This document shows positions 8,901 through 15,632 of a stretch of DNA of 64,000 bases, in pieces. Source of the DNA: Psychrobacter sp. GP33 (GTDB lineage Bacteria; Pseudomonadota; Gammaproteobacteria; Pseudomonadales; Moraxellaceae). Location: NCBI RefSeq assembly GCF_014119005.1, contig NZ_JACGYX010000002.1, positions 310,001 to 374,000 on the forward strand, read 5' to 3'. The first letter of the stretch is position 1; the number at the start of each line of letters is the position of its first letter. The notes under the pieces are model-generated. The model was not told the origin of the DNA, searched no databases, and was given only the letters and a program-made list of their open reading frames with translations. The position numbers and the translations under genes are program-made.

Positions 8901-10047
8901 CAGTGAAGAGCTGGGCGCGGTGATTCAAGTATTGCCAGAAAACGTCGCGGCTTTAATGCAAATGGCAGAAGAATTTAATGTCAGCGATATGCTCAGCCTC
9001 GTTGGTCAAAGCATTGAAGAAGATAGCTTAATTATTCAAACGCCAACGCTAAACGGTGATAAAACGCTTAGCTTTAAGCGTTCTGAGCTGCAACAAGAGT
9101 GGAGTCAGGTCAGCTATCAAATCGCGCGCCGCCGTGATAACCCAGCTTGCGTGCAGCAAGAATATGACTTGATTAGCGACGCCAGCCATCAAGGTCTGAT
9201 CGCTGTACCAAATTTTGACCTCAATCAAAAGGTTGAAGAACCGTACTTAAACAGCCGTGCTGATTCTGATAACAGCAAGCCAAGAGTCGCAATCCTCCGC
9301 GAGCAAGGCGTTAACGGTCAGACCGAAATGGCGGCAGGCTTTACCCAAGCTGGCTTTGAAGCGGTCGACGTCCACATGAGCGATTTGCTCAGCGGTCGTA
9401 TCAATCTACGTGACTTCGACGGTCTGGTCGCTTGTGGTGGCTTTAGTTACGGCGACGTATTGGGTGCAGGCTCTGGTTGGGCGAACTCTATCTTGTTCCA
9501 TGACGAGTTACGTATGCAGTTTGTGCGCTTTTTTGCCCGTCCTGATACCTTCTCACTCGGTGTTTGTAACGGTTGTCAGATGATGGCGCAGTTAAAAGAC
9601 CTCATCCCAGGTGCGGAGAATTTCCCACGCTTTATCGCTAATAAATCGGCTCGCTTTGAAGCACGTACGGTCAATGTCAAAATCGAGCGTACCAAGTCTA
9701 TCCTGTTTAAAGGTATGCAAGACAGCATCTTACCAATCGCTATCGCCCATGGTGAAGGCTATGCCACGCTGAACGCTACCGAAATCGACGGTATGGAAAA
9801 ACATGGTCAACTTGCCATGCGCTTCGTCGATAGCCAAGGTCAGTCAACTGAGACTTATCCGCTCAATCCAAACGGTTCGGTCGGCGGTGTCACGGGTCTG
9901 TGTAGCACTGACGGTCGCGTCACCATCATGATGCCGCACCCTGAGCGTACGCTACGTGCCTACAATCACAGCTGGAAACCAGAAGCGTGGGATGAGGACG
10001 GCGCGTGGATGCGTATGTTCCGTAATGCGCGGGCGTGGGTCAGATAA
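5989..10047 (+). CDS. purL: Phosphoribosylformylglycinamidine synthase (FGAM synthase)
   Basis: This large single-chain enzyme converts formylglycinamide ribonucleotide, glutamine and ATP to FGAM in de novo purine synthesis. At 1352 residues it is slightly longer than the ~1295-residue E. coli form. Order: a PurS-like N-terminal domain ending at GTISPWSSKATDI-like residues, the linker with QANSEHCRHKIFNA, the first synthetase domain with VETHNHPTAIAP and TGAGGEIRDEGATGRG, a second synthetase domain with GKDSLSM, and a C-terminal class I glutaminase with nucleophile Cys1193 in GVCNGCQMM and His1317/Glu1319 in MPHPER. ATGs at 5989, 6019 and 6034-6037 are all possible starts, and none has a clear ribosome-binding site. 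Homologues align best from the later ones, near MTIAGQPF. A terminator follows at 10084-10113. Confidence 0.96.
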   Translation: MAVMPFFAHPMEYAFMMTIAGQPFLTDFQTQQLISQFQQKTTLNVSNISTQQVYVLSRELEGDEHKKALDLFAVDPSITLAAPESNQLQVIVGPRFGTISPWASKATDIFNNCEISIKRVERVIVYTLTLGDNTADKHLPKVAEQLLFDRMTQSLVYDLNDVNKLFDDEQPASLNHIDVIGEGQSALESANKEFGFALSSEDIDYLMNAYVNELKRNPTDVELMMFAQANSEHCRHKIFNAEWTVDGAVQPKSLFQMIKNTYKANPQGILSAYKDNAAVMAGSEGWRFYPVPENAQDANSAHPYNFHQENIDILMKVETHNHPTAIAPYAGAATGAGGEIRDEGATGRGGKPKAGLTGFHVSHLHIPELAEKWEQSGNVSTQDYGTPDRMATSLEIMTEAPLGSANFSNEFGRPNLCGYFRSFQLDTSAAKDGSQMRGYHKPIMLAGGYGNIKRNLIEKNAIQQGDLLIVLGGPAMQIGLGGGAASSVDSGSLDEGLDFASVQRDNAEMERRCQEVMDRCWALAGNDVDASNNGKDGNPIVSLHDVGAGGLSNAMPELVNDHEMGAVLNLRKIPSLEAGMSPMAIWSNEAQERYVLAIRPESEAQFDAICARERCPYAILGTATDIRQLVVNDELLPEQPVDMPMQVLLGGTPQMKRSFERQETTLPALELGEVNLAESIKDVLRHPTVASKSFLISIGDRSITGMVVRDQFVGRYQVPVADCAVTASGLIALDGQPMSGEAMSVGERTPVALISPKASARLAVGEAITNIAGARINQLSDITMSANWMAACGDDAEDAALFDAVYTVGEELCPALGIAIPVGKDSLSMRANWTDSNAEGEQDKSVVSPMSLVITAFAPVVDVAKTLTPELVNGDSAFYRIDLSKGKLRLGGSILAQTLSQLGNECPDLAQPSDLVDFFNFIQAGNAQGVISAYHDIGDGGLLATIAEMQFTSRQGIKLSLTDDNLLGQLFSEELGAVIQVLPENVAALMQMAEEFNVSDMLSLVGQSIEEDSLIIQTPTLNGDKTLSFKRSELQQEWSQVSYQIARRRDNPACVQQEYDLISDASHQGLIAVPNFDLNQKVEEPYLNSRADSDNSKPRVAILREQGVNGQTEMAAGFTQAGFEAVDVHMSDLLSGRINLRDFDGLVACGGFSYGDVLGAGSGWANSILFHDELRMQFVRFFARPDTFSLGVCNGCQMMAQLKDLIPGAENFPRFIANKSARFEARTVNVKIERTKSILFKGMQDSILPIAIAHGEGYATLNATEIDGMEKHGQLAMRFVDSQGQSTETYPLNPNGSVGGVTGLCSTDGRVTIMMPHPERTLRAYNHSWKPEAWDEDGAWMRMFRNARAWVR

Positions 10048-10083
10048 GTTTCGTTAAGATAGTTTGAATTAATTTTAGATAAT

Positions 10084-10113
10084 AAAAAAGGTGGGCTTAA
10101 GCTCACCTTTTTT
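10084..10113 (+). terminator. Intrinsic terminator of purL
   Basis: The stem AAAGGTGGGC/GCTCACCTTT with a TTAA loop runs into six T residues. Confidence 0.9.
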
Positions 10114-10290
10114 GTGTTTGGAGTTTTTAAAAATAGGATAGCTAATGTTGCTTTTCGCTCATAACTTAGACTCTATTAACCTGACTAAGCAAAGTATATC
10201 CACACTTATTTATAAGTTATTAACTTCAATATTAAAAACTAAATACATAAGCTATTATGAAAGTGTATGACATATTCTTTAAGGTCTAAA

Positions 10291-10986
10291 ATGAATCTAG
10301 AACAACTTAATTTACTGGCACAAAACTATCTCAAAAATAACTCAAGTTCTCAAAGAGAAGAATTGATCAGAATGTTGAAAGGAGAGCATTTTCGAAATTT
10401 GATTCTAGAAATCGTAAGCAACCCCAAAGACTTACAGTTATTAGCTAAAAGTGCTTACGAGCACGATAATGGGTTTATTAAGTTAATGCTTGTAGATAGA
10501 AGACCTAGTTACGCCATTAGGCTTCACATTTGGCCACCAAAAATTATGGAAGATTCGGCAATACATAACCATCCATGGGATTTAAGTGGAGTAGTTCTCT
10601 TAGGGCAGTATACCTGGGTGTTATATCAGGAAAAAGAAATGGGACATCAGCTGAAACTGTATGAATGTCAATATTTAAAAGATTATAGTGGTCATAGTTT
10701 TAGCTATATAAAAGATGTTTATATGACTGATATTTTAAAGTTTGATATGAGAAAGAATTGTGTGTACGAAAGTAAAAAATATTTATATCATAAAATAGTT
10801 AAAAATAATGAAGAATGGGCAGTAACATTAATGATCTGTGGGAATATAGAGAATAATATAGCTCACGTAATAACAGGTGCAGAAAAGGAAGCTGAAGTGC
10901 TAATTGAGAATGGTGATTTAAGTGCAGATATTATTAAATATTATTTATCGAAAATACTAGAAGAGATAAAAAATAGTGATTATTAA
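10291..10986 (+). CDS. Cupin-like protein of unknown function, first gene of an AT-rich accessory operon
   Basis: A 231-residue protein with a predicted cupin (double-stranded beta-helix) core: IRLHIWPP, then IHNHPWDLSGVVLLGQYT with a His-x-His pair (H92, H94), and a later YHKIV segment around H167 that could supply another metal ligand. Helical ends flank the core: a Lys/Glu-rich N-terminal part of about 60 residues and a C-terminal helix. An ATG at 10267 is also in frame, but the ATG at 10291 has AAGG upstream and is preferred. Codon use is strongly AT-biased, unlike purL. Its 3' end overlaps the next gene by 11 bases, so the two are probably translated together. Substrate and function are unknown. 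The cupin call rests on motif pattern only. Confidence 0.6.
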   Translation: MNLEQLNLLAQNYLKNNSSSQREELIRMLKGEHFRNLILEIVSNPKDLQLLAKSAYEHDNGFIKLMLVDRRPSYAIRLHIWPPKIMEDSAIHNHPWDLSGVVLLGQYTWVLYQEKEMGHQLKLYECQYLKDYSGHSFSYIKDVYMTDILKFDMRKNCVYESKKYLYHKIVKNNEEWAVTLMICGNIENNIAHVITGAEKEAEVLIENGDLSADIIKYYLSKILEEIKNSDY

Positions 10987-11875
10987 AGATTTTTATCAAA
11001 GTCGTTATAAAAGTAGGTGGTTCTTTTTATTTTTAAGCATGACTGCTGCTTTGCTTATATTAGGTAACTACATAGTCTTACCTTTTTATCTAGAAAATGA
11101 TTTTAATATAGTAGATACGGTTACTGCTTTTCTCAATAACCTAATAGCTTTAGTACTTTCTGTATTAGTAGCTTCAATTGCTGTCATATTCTTTAGTCCC
11201 AAAGTCATTAAAACTAGTGATATCGAGATACTCCATCCTAAAGACCTCAAAAGTGAATTAGAAAGAATTGCTAATGATACTGATATATATTACTACATGG
11301 GTCATACAGCTAGATGGAATAGGTCTGTAACTTTAGAAATACTTAAAATAAAATCTAAATTGAAAAGGACAAGAACAGAAGTTAGCTTATTAATTTTAAA
11401 CCCAAATAATAAGGATTTATGTAAGTATTATTCTAATTTTGGACATTCGAATAGAAAAAACGGCTTCAAAGTGAAAACTGGGTTAGACGTTAAGGTCGAA
11501 CTCATAATCACAATATTAGTATGTGCAAAATACAACTCGAATCCATTACTTCAAATTAGTATCCACTTCTTAGATAAAGCTTCTTTATTTAGACTTGATA
11601 TTTCAGATGAAGGGATTGTCTTTACTAAACCTTATCAAGAAGAGCCAGCTTTACTCTTTCCTAAGAATACGTTTTTTTATAATTCTTATAAGGAAGAGTT
11701 TAAAATTGCTCGTGAACAGTGTGATAATATAAATCTAGAAGCTTTACCGACCAAGCTCGACATAAATAATTGCAGAGATTACTTAGAAAACTTGAGTGTG
11801 AATTTAGATGGTATAGATAATGGCAGAATGAAAATAATTATTGAAAGTGTAAAAAATCCAGTCAAACCTTATTAA
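10976..11875 (+). CDS. Two-helix membrane-anchored protein with a possible phospholipase D-like cytoplasmic region
   Basis: A 299-residue protein starting at a GTG that overlaps the upstream cupin gene by 11 bases. Hydrophobic helices at about residues 15-38 and 48-72 form an N-terminal hairpin in the membrane, leaving about 225 residues in the cytoplasm. The soluble part has a pattern seen in PLD-like nuclease/phosphatase folds: IYYYMGHTARW after a first strand, EVSLLILNP, then a late RLDISDEGIVF and a FFYNSYKEEF helix. No intact HxKxxxxD motif is visible, so it may be a degenerate or non-catalytic relative. It is as AT-rich as its partner. The layout of soluble sensor-like partner plus membrane-anchored effector-like protein resembles conflict systems, but that is inference. 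Confidence 0.5.
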   Translation: MIIKDFYQSRYKSRWFFLFLSMTAALLILGNYIVLPFYLENDFNIVDTVTAFLNNLIALVLSVLVASIAVIFFSPKVIKTSDIEILHPKDLKSELERIANDTDIYYYMGHTARWNRSVTLEILKIKSKLKRTRTEVSLLILNPNNKDLCKYYSNFGHSNRKNGFKVKTGLDVKVELIITILVCAKYNSNPLLQISIHFLDKASLFRLDISDEGIVFTKPYQEEPALLFPKNTFFYNSYKEEFKIAREQCDNINLEALPTKLDINNCRDYLENLSVNLDGIDNGRMKIIIESVKNPVKPY

Positions 11876-11948
11876 GTTCTAAGTCTTATAAACATTAAGA
11901 AAGTAGTCTAGACCTCATACTGTCTCTTTGTAAAAACAACTTTAGGAA

Positions 11949-11971
11949 AAATATTTTCTGAAAAAATATTT
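11949..11971. terminator. Weak AT-only hairpin after the accessory operon
   Basis: The arms AAATATTTT and AAAATATTT enclose a 5-base loop between the converging accessory operon and the small charged-protein gene. It is AT-only, so termination would be weak. Confidence 0.35.
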
Positions 11972-11979
11972 CTATCTAA

Positions 11980-12177
11980 CTATTCATTCTCTGAACGCTC
12001 ATTAGTCTTCTGCTGAGCCTCAGCAATCAACTCACGAACCTTAGCACTTTCTTTTAGCACACAAGCATCATACGCAGATAACGGCTCGGCTTCCTGCTGT
12101 TTTTCTTGCTCTTGTTTGGCTTTTTCTTCTAGATATTTCTGAATATCGTCTTGTTCATTTGGTTGTGAGTTACTCAT
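11980..12177 (-). CDS. Small charged coiled-coil-like protein of unknown function
   Basis: A 65-residue protein, very rich in Glu, Gln and Lys, with a predicted single long helix (IQKYLEEKAKQEQEKQQEAE) and a conserved-looking core AYDACVLKESAKVRELIAEAQ. There is no signal peptide or membrane segment. It lies 43 bases downstream of the amidase gene on the same strand and may be co-transcribed with it. An AGGAGAC ribosome-binding site precedes the ATG. I do not recognise a family. Confidence 0.6.
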   Translation of the reverse strand: MSNSQPNEQDDIQKYLEEKAKQEQEKQQEAEPLSAYDACVLKESAKVRELIAEAQQKTNERSENE

Positions 12178-12220
12178 GGCTTTTGTCTCCTATATTTTGT
12201 ATTGCTGAATAAGAACTGTC

Positions 12221-13075
12221 TTAATCACCATACTTCTTATTGAGCGCCTTTAAAATAGCATACGTTTCCAAATCCATCACGCCCGTTGGCTGCTGCGGTC
12301 GAAAGTGCAATTGAAAGGCATAAATGACATTGCGACTGGCTTTATCCCATTCATCGCTGTCATTGATTTGATAACCGTAATCGCGAAACGCTTGCTTAAT
12401 ATCCGGTATCGTTGCCGCTGCAAATTCATCTTGATTCATAAAGAACTGTTTATCAAATTCGTCATACCATGCGCCAATGCCATATTCCTTATACAGTCGT
12501 TGCCAAGGGAACTTAGCACCGGGGTCGATTTTACGCGAGGGTGCCATATCAGAATGCCCAATAATATTGGTCGGGGCGACATTATATTTTTTGGCTAACT
12601 CCTGAACCAGTTGGGCGACTTTTTTAATTTGAATCTCACTAAATTCGACATAGTGCTCAGCAGGGTGATAGTCGAGCGCACCGTTTTTCAGTGCATCGCG
12701 ATATTGCGGAGCAATGCCGTCATTGACAATTTCAATGCCAATCGACGTATCATTTAACACCGTTCTACCCGCAAAGCCGCCCGCGCCTGCGTGCCACGCC
12801 CGTTCATAATCCGGTACTAGATTATAGATTTTATGATCGTCATTATTGAGAATCAAATAGTGGGCGCTGACGTTGCCCGTGGTCAAGGTTTTGCTAGAGC
12901 GCTCATTATTACCAACCGTGTAGTGCAGCACAATAAAATGAATGCGCTCATTTTTACCTTGGGCTTGGTAGGTATGTTTGTCGATTGCGTAGCGCGGCGC
13001 TGTTGTCGATATGCAGCCAATCAGCAGGAGCGTAAGGCAAAAAGTTAGAAGAAGGGTGAAGTTGTTTTTTGCCAT
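12221..13075 (-). CDS. amiD: N-acetylmuramoyl-L-alanine amidase lipoprotein (AmiD-like) with peptidoglycan-binding domain
   Basis: This zinc amidase cleaves the bond between N-acetylmuramic acid and L-Ala in peptidoglycan fragments. From the ATG at 13075 the protein has 284 residues: a lipoprotein signal with lipobox LIGC (Cys21), an Amidase_2 domain with FIVLHYT (first zinc His), AWHAGAG, and IIGHSDMAPSRKIDPG (second His and Asp), then a C-terminal PG_binding_1 repeat ending in PTGVMDLETYAILKAL. An ATG at 13105 would add ten residues before the signal peptide and lacks a ribosome-binding site, so 13075 is preferred. It is probably outer-membrane anchored, facing the periplasm, and serves wall recycling. 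The symbol is by similarity of architecture. Confidence 0.87.
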   Translation of the reverse strand: MAKNNFTLLLTFCLTLLLIGCISTTAPRYAIDKHTYQAQGKNERIHFIVLHYTVGNNERSSKTLTTGNVSAHYLILNNDDHKIYNLVPDYERAWHAGAGGFAGRTVLNDTSIGIEIVNDGIAPQYRDALKNGALDYHPAEHYVEFSEIQIKKVAQLVQELAKKYNVAPTNIIGHSDMAPSRKIDPGAKFPWQRLYKEYGIGAWYDEFDKQFFMNQDEFAAATIPDIKQAFRDYGYQINDSDEWDKASRNVIYAFQLHFRPQQPTGVMDLETYAILKALNKKYGD

Positions 13076-13129
13076 AAAACGCTCTAAATAAAGTAGATTG
13101 GACATTTTTGAGTAGAGTAGGGGTGATAA

Positions 13130-13930
13130 TTAATTCTGCTGGATTTTCTTTTTAAGCACCGTTTTCCAGCTCTCTTCCAAGCAGTCAATCGCCAGCCAAG
13201 GCTCGATAGTTTCTGCGGCAAATTTCTCTTTGGTATTTGCTAATTGCCATAGCGTCTTAAGGTTAGCAAACGGATACGGGCGCTCTATTAAATAGACTGG
13301 CAAATTAGCGTCAATCATGCCATCACGCGCCACTTCAAAATACCAGCCAGAAATGCCTTGTTTGGTGATCCATGAGGCGATGTTCGGTACTTTAGTGAAC
13401 TGTCCGATTTGATCATTGATTTTGTAGCACGGCCTGCGCGGTTGGACGAGTCGCAATTGCACGCTGTCACTAGTGCCGATATCACCGTATTGAAAAACGT
13501 CGCCAATACAAACCGTCGCTTCCGTCATCTCTGGCAAATTATTTACTGCTTCAGTCGTCAAGTTTTCACCCAATGTGCCGATACGAACCTTTAAACCAAA
13601 TTCTGCATTAATCTGGTCGTATGTTGCAGTCGATAATTGATGTACCGCTTTTAAGGGACCGCCATGATGTTTGCGATCGGCTTGCTCATCGGTAATCAAA
13701 CCCATAAAGTTGACAGCAACTGGCGCTTTAATGGGACTTTTATCAATGGCACTCAGCTGCTCACGCGTAAATGGCATCGCTTTGCCAGCGCGAACATCGA
13801 TTAAATTGGCGATATGAAACGGCAATGGGTGATTAAAATCGTTGATATGGACATTAATATCAGCTTCGGTTTTGGTTGTGGTTTCAATATTAGATTTTTG
13901 CGGTAACGGTGTGATGCAATCTGTGCTCAT
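13130..13930 (-). CDS. MOSC domain protein (YiiM-like)
   Basis: A 266-residue protein with a MOSC (molybdenum cofactor sulfurase C-terminal) domain. The segments VNFMGLITDEQADRKHHGGP, GTLGENLTTE, GDVFQYGD and VQPRRPCYKIN carry the conserved Cys and the metal/cofactor site pattern of the family. YiiM-type proteins use the molybdenum cofactor to reduce N-hydroxylated compounds such as 6-hydroxylaminopurine. The E. coli protein is 224 residues; this one has an extra ~35-residue polar N-terminus that may mean the true start lies downstream. It is adjacent to amiD on the same strand, with a 54-base gap to the amiD start. Confidence 0.88.
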   Translation of the reverse strand: MSTDCITPLPQKSNIETTTKTEADINVHINDFNHPLPFHIANLIDVRAGKAMPFTREQLSAIDKSPIKAPVAVNFMGLITDEQADRKHHGGPLKAVHQLSTATYDQINAEFGLKVRIGTLGENLTTEAVNNLPEMTEATVCIGDVFQYGDIGTSDSVQLRLVQPRRPCYKINDQIGQFTKVPNIASWITKQGISGWYFEVARDGMIDANLPVYLIERPYPFANLKTLWQLANTKEKFAAETIEPWLAIDCLEESWKTVLKKKIQQN

Positions 13931-14065
13931 GAGTCGTCCTAGACGGTTATTGTTTTAGGAAGCCAATAGGAGTTGATGGCTCACATTATCTTAGCGTAAT
14001 TACCAGCTGTTTTGTGGTTTATGAGTGTTAGGAAATGACATGTGAAATTAGGAACTAAAAATGAA

Positions 14066-14106
14066 GACATAAAAAAAGACCAGATAATATATCCGGTCTT
14101 TTTATT
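14066..14106 (-). terminator. Intrinsic terminator downstream of rsfS
   Basis: Read on the minus strand, a stem formed by AAAGACC and GATA paired with TATC and GGTCTTT runs into a T-run (14071-14077 on the plus strand are A). It separates rsfS from the MOSC gene. Confidence 0.8.
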
Positions 14107-14132
14107 TCAGCACTGATATTTAATTATCAGAA

Positions 14133-14534
14133 CTAGTTACGGCGATTGGCTTTTTTCTCACGCGGTACGGCAACCAGCTCAGCTAAGTTTTCAGCTGATG
14201 ACCATAAACCTTCTAGGTCGTAGAACTCACGTGCCGCTGGGGTCATCATATGGACAACGACAGCGCCTAAGTCGATAAGCGTCCAGTCAGAATCGTTACC
14301 ACCTTCGCGACCGAGGGGCATAAAGCCGCCAAGTTTCGCTTCAGCGCCGACGCTGTCTGCCATCGCACGGACATGGCGTTTAGACGTACCGTCAGCGATG
14401 ACGATACGTTCCATCACGTCGGTTAAATCTTCGACATTAAGAACAGTGATATTTTTGGCTTTCATATCGTCTAGGGCAGTTTTAACAAGGGTCAGACAGG
14501 CTTCTAAGCGTTCATTCGTCATGGTGTTGGACAT
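14133..14534 (-). CDS. rsfS: Ribosome silencing factor (Iojap family)
   Basis: This 133-residue protein binds ribosomal protein uL14 and blocks 30S-50S joining during starvation. Family hallmarks are the N-terminal helix with ALDDMKAKNITVLNVEDL, then DVMERIVIADGTSKRHVRAMADSV, and the conserved WTLIDLGAVVVHMMTPAAREFYDLEGLW. Length and domain are normal for a gammaproteobacterial RsfS. It follows nadD on the same strand with a ~100-base gap, the order seen in most proteobacteria, so co-transcription is likely. It ends at a good terminator. Confidence 0.95.
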   Translation of the reverse strand: MSNTMTNERLEACLTLVKTALDDMKAKNITVLNVEDLTDVMERIVIADGTSKRHVRAMADSVGAEAKLGGFMPLGREGGNDSDWTLIDLGAVVVHMMTPAAREFYDLEGLWSSAENLAELVAVPREKKANRRN

Positions 14535-14632
14535 AAATTTTAATCTCTTTAATCGTATTTAAAAATAAAATAATAAATGGTCATTTAAGCAGCTACCTGC
14601 AAAATGACATCAATAGGGCGATTTTAACGGAA

Positions 14633-15451
14633 TTAGGCAGCAGAATATAGCTGATGGGCGATAATATATTGATAAACCGTAGGATTTAGCCATTTAGCTA
14701 ATGAATCGGGCAGATTATAAGGATGAAGGGGCGTGTTAGGTAAAGTATTATTTATTGTCAGTTGTGCACGTACTCGGGTACTCGATATCGCCGCAACAGG
14801 GCGCGGGTCAATATAAATGCGTCCTTTAGCTGGGTTTTTCAAGCCAGTTCTTGATTGTAATAATTGGTTTAAGGGCTGCATTAAATTGGTCAGCGTGTTC
14901 GTAATTTGTCCTTGCAGTGCTGATGGTAATTGAAACGATACCTCTGCAATATCTTGCTTAGACAAGGGTTGGTTTGCATGGTTTTTATTATGAGTGATAG
15001 CTGAAAAGCTAATATCGTCATTGCGATTAAAAATCCATAAATGGACATAGTCAGTCAATTCTAGACCGTTTTTCCATTTATCCAAACTGCGCGCGCTGTC
15101 CATGCCCATGATAAATATTAGGCTATCGTTAGGATATCGCTCATGCAAAGTACGTACGCTATCAATACTATAAACCGGCGGCGTTTGCCACAGTTCAAGC
15201 TCGCTGATTTGTAGCGGGGTGTTTTCAATCGCTAACTTCAACATAGCAAGCCTATGAGCAGGATCGATGGTGTCTTCTTTAAATGGCGAGCGTGCATTGG
15301 GTAGTAAGGATACTTCAAGCACGCGCTGCTGAGCAGTAGCAATATCAGCAAGCGCATTATAAACGTGCATCGCCATTTGAATATGACCTTGATGTACAGG
15401 ATTAAAAGAGCCGCCAAGATAGGCACGAATCGCAGGTACGGTAGACATCAA
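14633..15451 (-). CDS. nadD: Nicotinate-nucleotide adenylyltransferase
   Basis: This enzyme adenylylates nicotinate mononucleotide to deamido-NAD in NAD synthesis. The nucleotidyltransferase signature GGSFNPVHQGH (HxGH) is at about residues 13-23, the LPNARSPFKED loop and the IFIMGMDSARSLDKW strand follow, and ISSTRVR forms the C-terminal phosphate-binding motif. At 272 residues it is about 60 longer than E. coli NadD, mainly through an insert around residues 155-210 between the nucleotide-binding core and ISSTRVR. The first two codons are both ATG. It heads the nadD-rsfS pair. Confidence 0.94.
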   Translation of the reverse strand: MMSTVPAIRAYLGGSFNPVHQGHIQMAMHVYNALADIATAQQRVLEVSLLPNARSPFKEDTIDPAHRLAMLKLAIENTPLQISELELWQTPPVYSIDSVRTLHERYPNDSLIFIMGMDSARSLDKWKNGLELTDYVHLWIFNRNDDISFSAITHNKNHANQPLSKQDIAEVSFQLPSALQGQITNTLTNLMQPLNQLLQSRTGLKNPAKGRIYIDPRPVAAISSTRVRAQLTINNTLPNTPLHPYNLPDSLAKWLNPTVYQYIIAHQLYSAA

Positions 15452-15563
15452 CTAATAACCCATAACAGCATAAATATACTGGCTATTGTAGAGGGCAGCG
15501 GTGCACTTGTCATCAGCTGCTCATTATTTAACAGAAACGATAGAAATCCTTAAACATAACGCA

Positions 15564-15601
15564 CGAAAAAGCCGACCCTTATGATAAGAATCGGCTTTTT
15601 T
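15564..15601 (-). terminator. Intrinsic terminator downstream of pta
   Basis: The stem AAAAAGCCGA/TCGGCTTTTT with an inner CTTAT/ATAAG pairing is T-rich at the 3' end on the minus strand. It marks the end of the ackA-pta operon. Confidence 0.85.
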
Positions 15602-15632
15602 ATTGAGCTACTTTTAGATAATAGCTTACCTT

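Noticed and set aside
13315..13506. Minus-strand ORF inside the MOSC gene and similar overlapping frames in other genes
   Set aside because: These are reading-frame shadows of strongly supported genes, without own ribosome-binding sites or family motifs.
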